Position numbers and translations under genes: made by a program. A DNA stretch of 49,752 nucleotides from Acrocarpospora pleiomorpha (GTDB lineage: Bacteria > Actinomycetota > Actinomycetes > Streptosporangiales > Streptosporangiaceae): the NCBI RefSeq assembly GCF_009687885.1, contig NZ_BLAF01000078.1, positions 1 through 49,752 on the forward strand. Direction: 5' to 3'. Shown in pieces: positions 49,048-49,752 of the stretch (the first letter of the stretch is position 1; each line of letters opens with the position of its first letter). A model generated the notes under the pieces. The model was not told where the DNA came from. It ran no database searches and saw only the letters and a program-made list of their open reading frames with translations.

Positions 49048-49472
49048 TGAGCACGAACGAGAACTCCTGCTCGGACGAGCAAGGGGAGCACCTGGTTGCG
49101 AACCGCTGGGGCCAGGCGAGGTTCGTAGTCATCACGCCCGTCGGTCCACCCCAGGGCGGCAAGTTCAGCGGCGGGCGTTGGGCGTCCGGCCAGTCTGGCC
49201 GTGAAAACCGTCATGCGCATCGGCACACCTTCAAGCGCAGCCATGTCCTCGATCTGGCCAAGCAGGTCCATGTCGCGGGGCACAACGCCGAGTTCTTCGC
49301 TCAGCTCCCGAACCAGGGTCTCCTCCGGGCTCTCTCCTGCCTCGGCCTTTCCCCCGGGTAGGTAGAACACCTCTGGCGCGGCCTTCTTGCTGACGACGAG
49401 CAGACGTCCTCGATCGACGACGGCCGCTGCCACCACTTTCATCACACCGTCGCTAAGCATGCCTGCCAGCAT
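49035..49472 (-). CDS. NUDIX hydrolase
   Basis: 145 residues. The Nudix box is GGKAEAGESPEETLVRELSEELGV (G-x5-E-x7-REUxEE-x-G-U), preceded by FYLP. A MutT-like enzyme hydrolysing a nucleoside diphosphate derivative; the substrate cannot be read. Start uncertain: ATG 49472, 49460 or 49442; the last gives the usual MKVVAAAVV beginning. Convergent direction toward the methyltransferase gene. Confidence 0.85.
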   Translation of the reverse strand: MLAGMLSDGVMKVVAAAVVDRGRLLVVSKKAAPEVFYLPGGKAEAGESPEETLVRELSEELGVVPRDMDLLGQIEDMAALEGVPMRMTVFTARLAGRPTPAAELAALGWTDGRDDYEPRLAPAVRNQVLPLLVRAGVLVRAHHEI

Positions 49473-49686
49473 TCCAGATCGGACGTACCCGGCCGCGCCG
49501 GGGAACGGTCGCTGGATTCCGACGCATCAACGGAGCTTTCCGTATCGCTACCATCACGAAATATGATGCGGAACCCAACTCTCGGATCTCACGAGCAAAA
49601 CCAGTTGCGCTCGTTCGCTGATGGGTCGTGATCTGAAGGCGGTTGAGCTTTGCGCGGGAGGACTGAACGTCGGTGCTGTGGTCCAT
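49453..49686 (-). CDS. possible small protein upstream of the NUDIX gene (uncertain)
   Basis: 77 residues from ATG 49686 (GTG 49689 alternative), overlapping the NUDIX start by 20 nt. The reading MDHSTDVQSSRAKLNRLQITTHQ...FAREIREL has AT-richer codons than neighbours and no recognised domain. It may be a short coupled gene or chance. The remaining 49687-49752 carries nothing I can support. Confidence 0.2.
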   Translation of the reverse strand: MDHSTDVQSSRAKLNRLQITTHQRTSATGFAREIRELGSASYFVMVAIRKAPLMRRNPATVPRRGRVRPIWNAGRHA

Positions 49687-49752
49687 CACGTCATGGCTGT
49701 CATTTCGTGCGGGAACGGCGGGGCCGGGCAGATCCCGGAGACAGACAAAGGG

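Overview
The window is about 50 kb of very GC-rich DNA (most genes have G or C at nearly every third codon position) with actinobacterial signatures: many GTG starts, leaderless genes with TAnnnT boxes 6-7 nt before the start codon, WhiB-free but MerR/FHA/bifunctional-nuclease synteny (FHA-ftsR-DUF151-MerR-gcvP) shared with mycobacteria and streptomycetes, a DUF5999 gene, and a classical (o-succinylbenzoate) menaquinone route. I infer a filamentous actinomycete, probably Streptosporangiales (Nonomuraea/Streptosporangium-like); the genus is a guess. No rRNA, tRNA, CRISPR array, complete insertion sequence or replication origin was seen.

Layout. (1) 0.1-2.4 kb: a CBS-BON protein and a DevS/DosS-like GAF histidine kinase, preceded by a DosR-like box. 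(2) 2.8-6.3 kb: a lower-GC accessory island, on the + strand, holding a 22-codon ORF, a membrane protein, an HpcH/HpaI aldolase, a 2OG-Fe(II) oxygenase and an SDR, tightly packed. (3) 6.35-13.1 kb: an aromatic meta-cleavage catabolic locus: FMO-type monooxygenase + cupin on the minus strand, an IclR regulator, and an SDR-cupin-hydrolase-extradiol dioxygenase-hydratase operon whose last two genes (acetaldehyde dehydrogenase mhpF and aldolase mhpE) have been collapsed by a deletion into a 125-bp remnant. Two matching palindromes flank the IclR gene. (4) 13.1-17.5 kb: acyl-CoA dehydrogenase, methyltransferase, and a NarL-type two-component system preceded by a repeated 16-mer. (5) 17.5-26.4 kb: conserved housekeeping block: cardiolipin-synthase-type CDP-alcohol phosphatidyltransferase, a long nucleotidyltransferase/phosphomannomutase-like protein, zinc-ribbon FHA protein, FtsR, bifunctional nuclease, second MerR, tandem glycine riboswitch and gcvP. 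(6) 26.5-31.6 kb: small hypothetical genes, DUF5999, TetR, VOC protein and a primary-like sigma factor. (7) 31.8-40.6 kb: menE, menC, menD and menF interspersed with DedA, GntR, SRPBCC/ArsR and YigZ genes, with a 99-bp element bounded by 11-bp inverted repeats between menC and menD. (8) 40.8-49.5 kb: secreted SGNH hydrolase, a minus-strand two-component/ABC-2 exporter operon, a leaderless-type HtrA protease without signal peptide, an alpha/beta hydrolase divergent from a WYL regulator, a degenerate region, a methyltransferase and a NUDIX hydrolase.

The genes of most interest are the low-GC island (unknown pathway), the decapitated catabolic operon with its paired operators and an apparent ATT start codon, and several uncharacterised repeats in intergenic regions. 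All functional assignments rest on motif reading by eye, without database searches.
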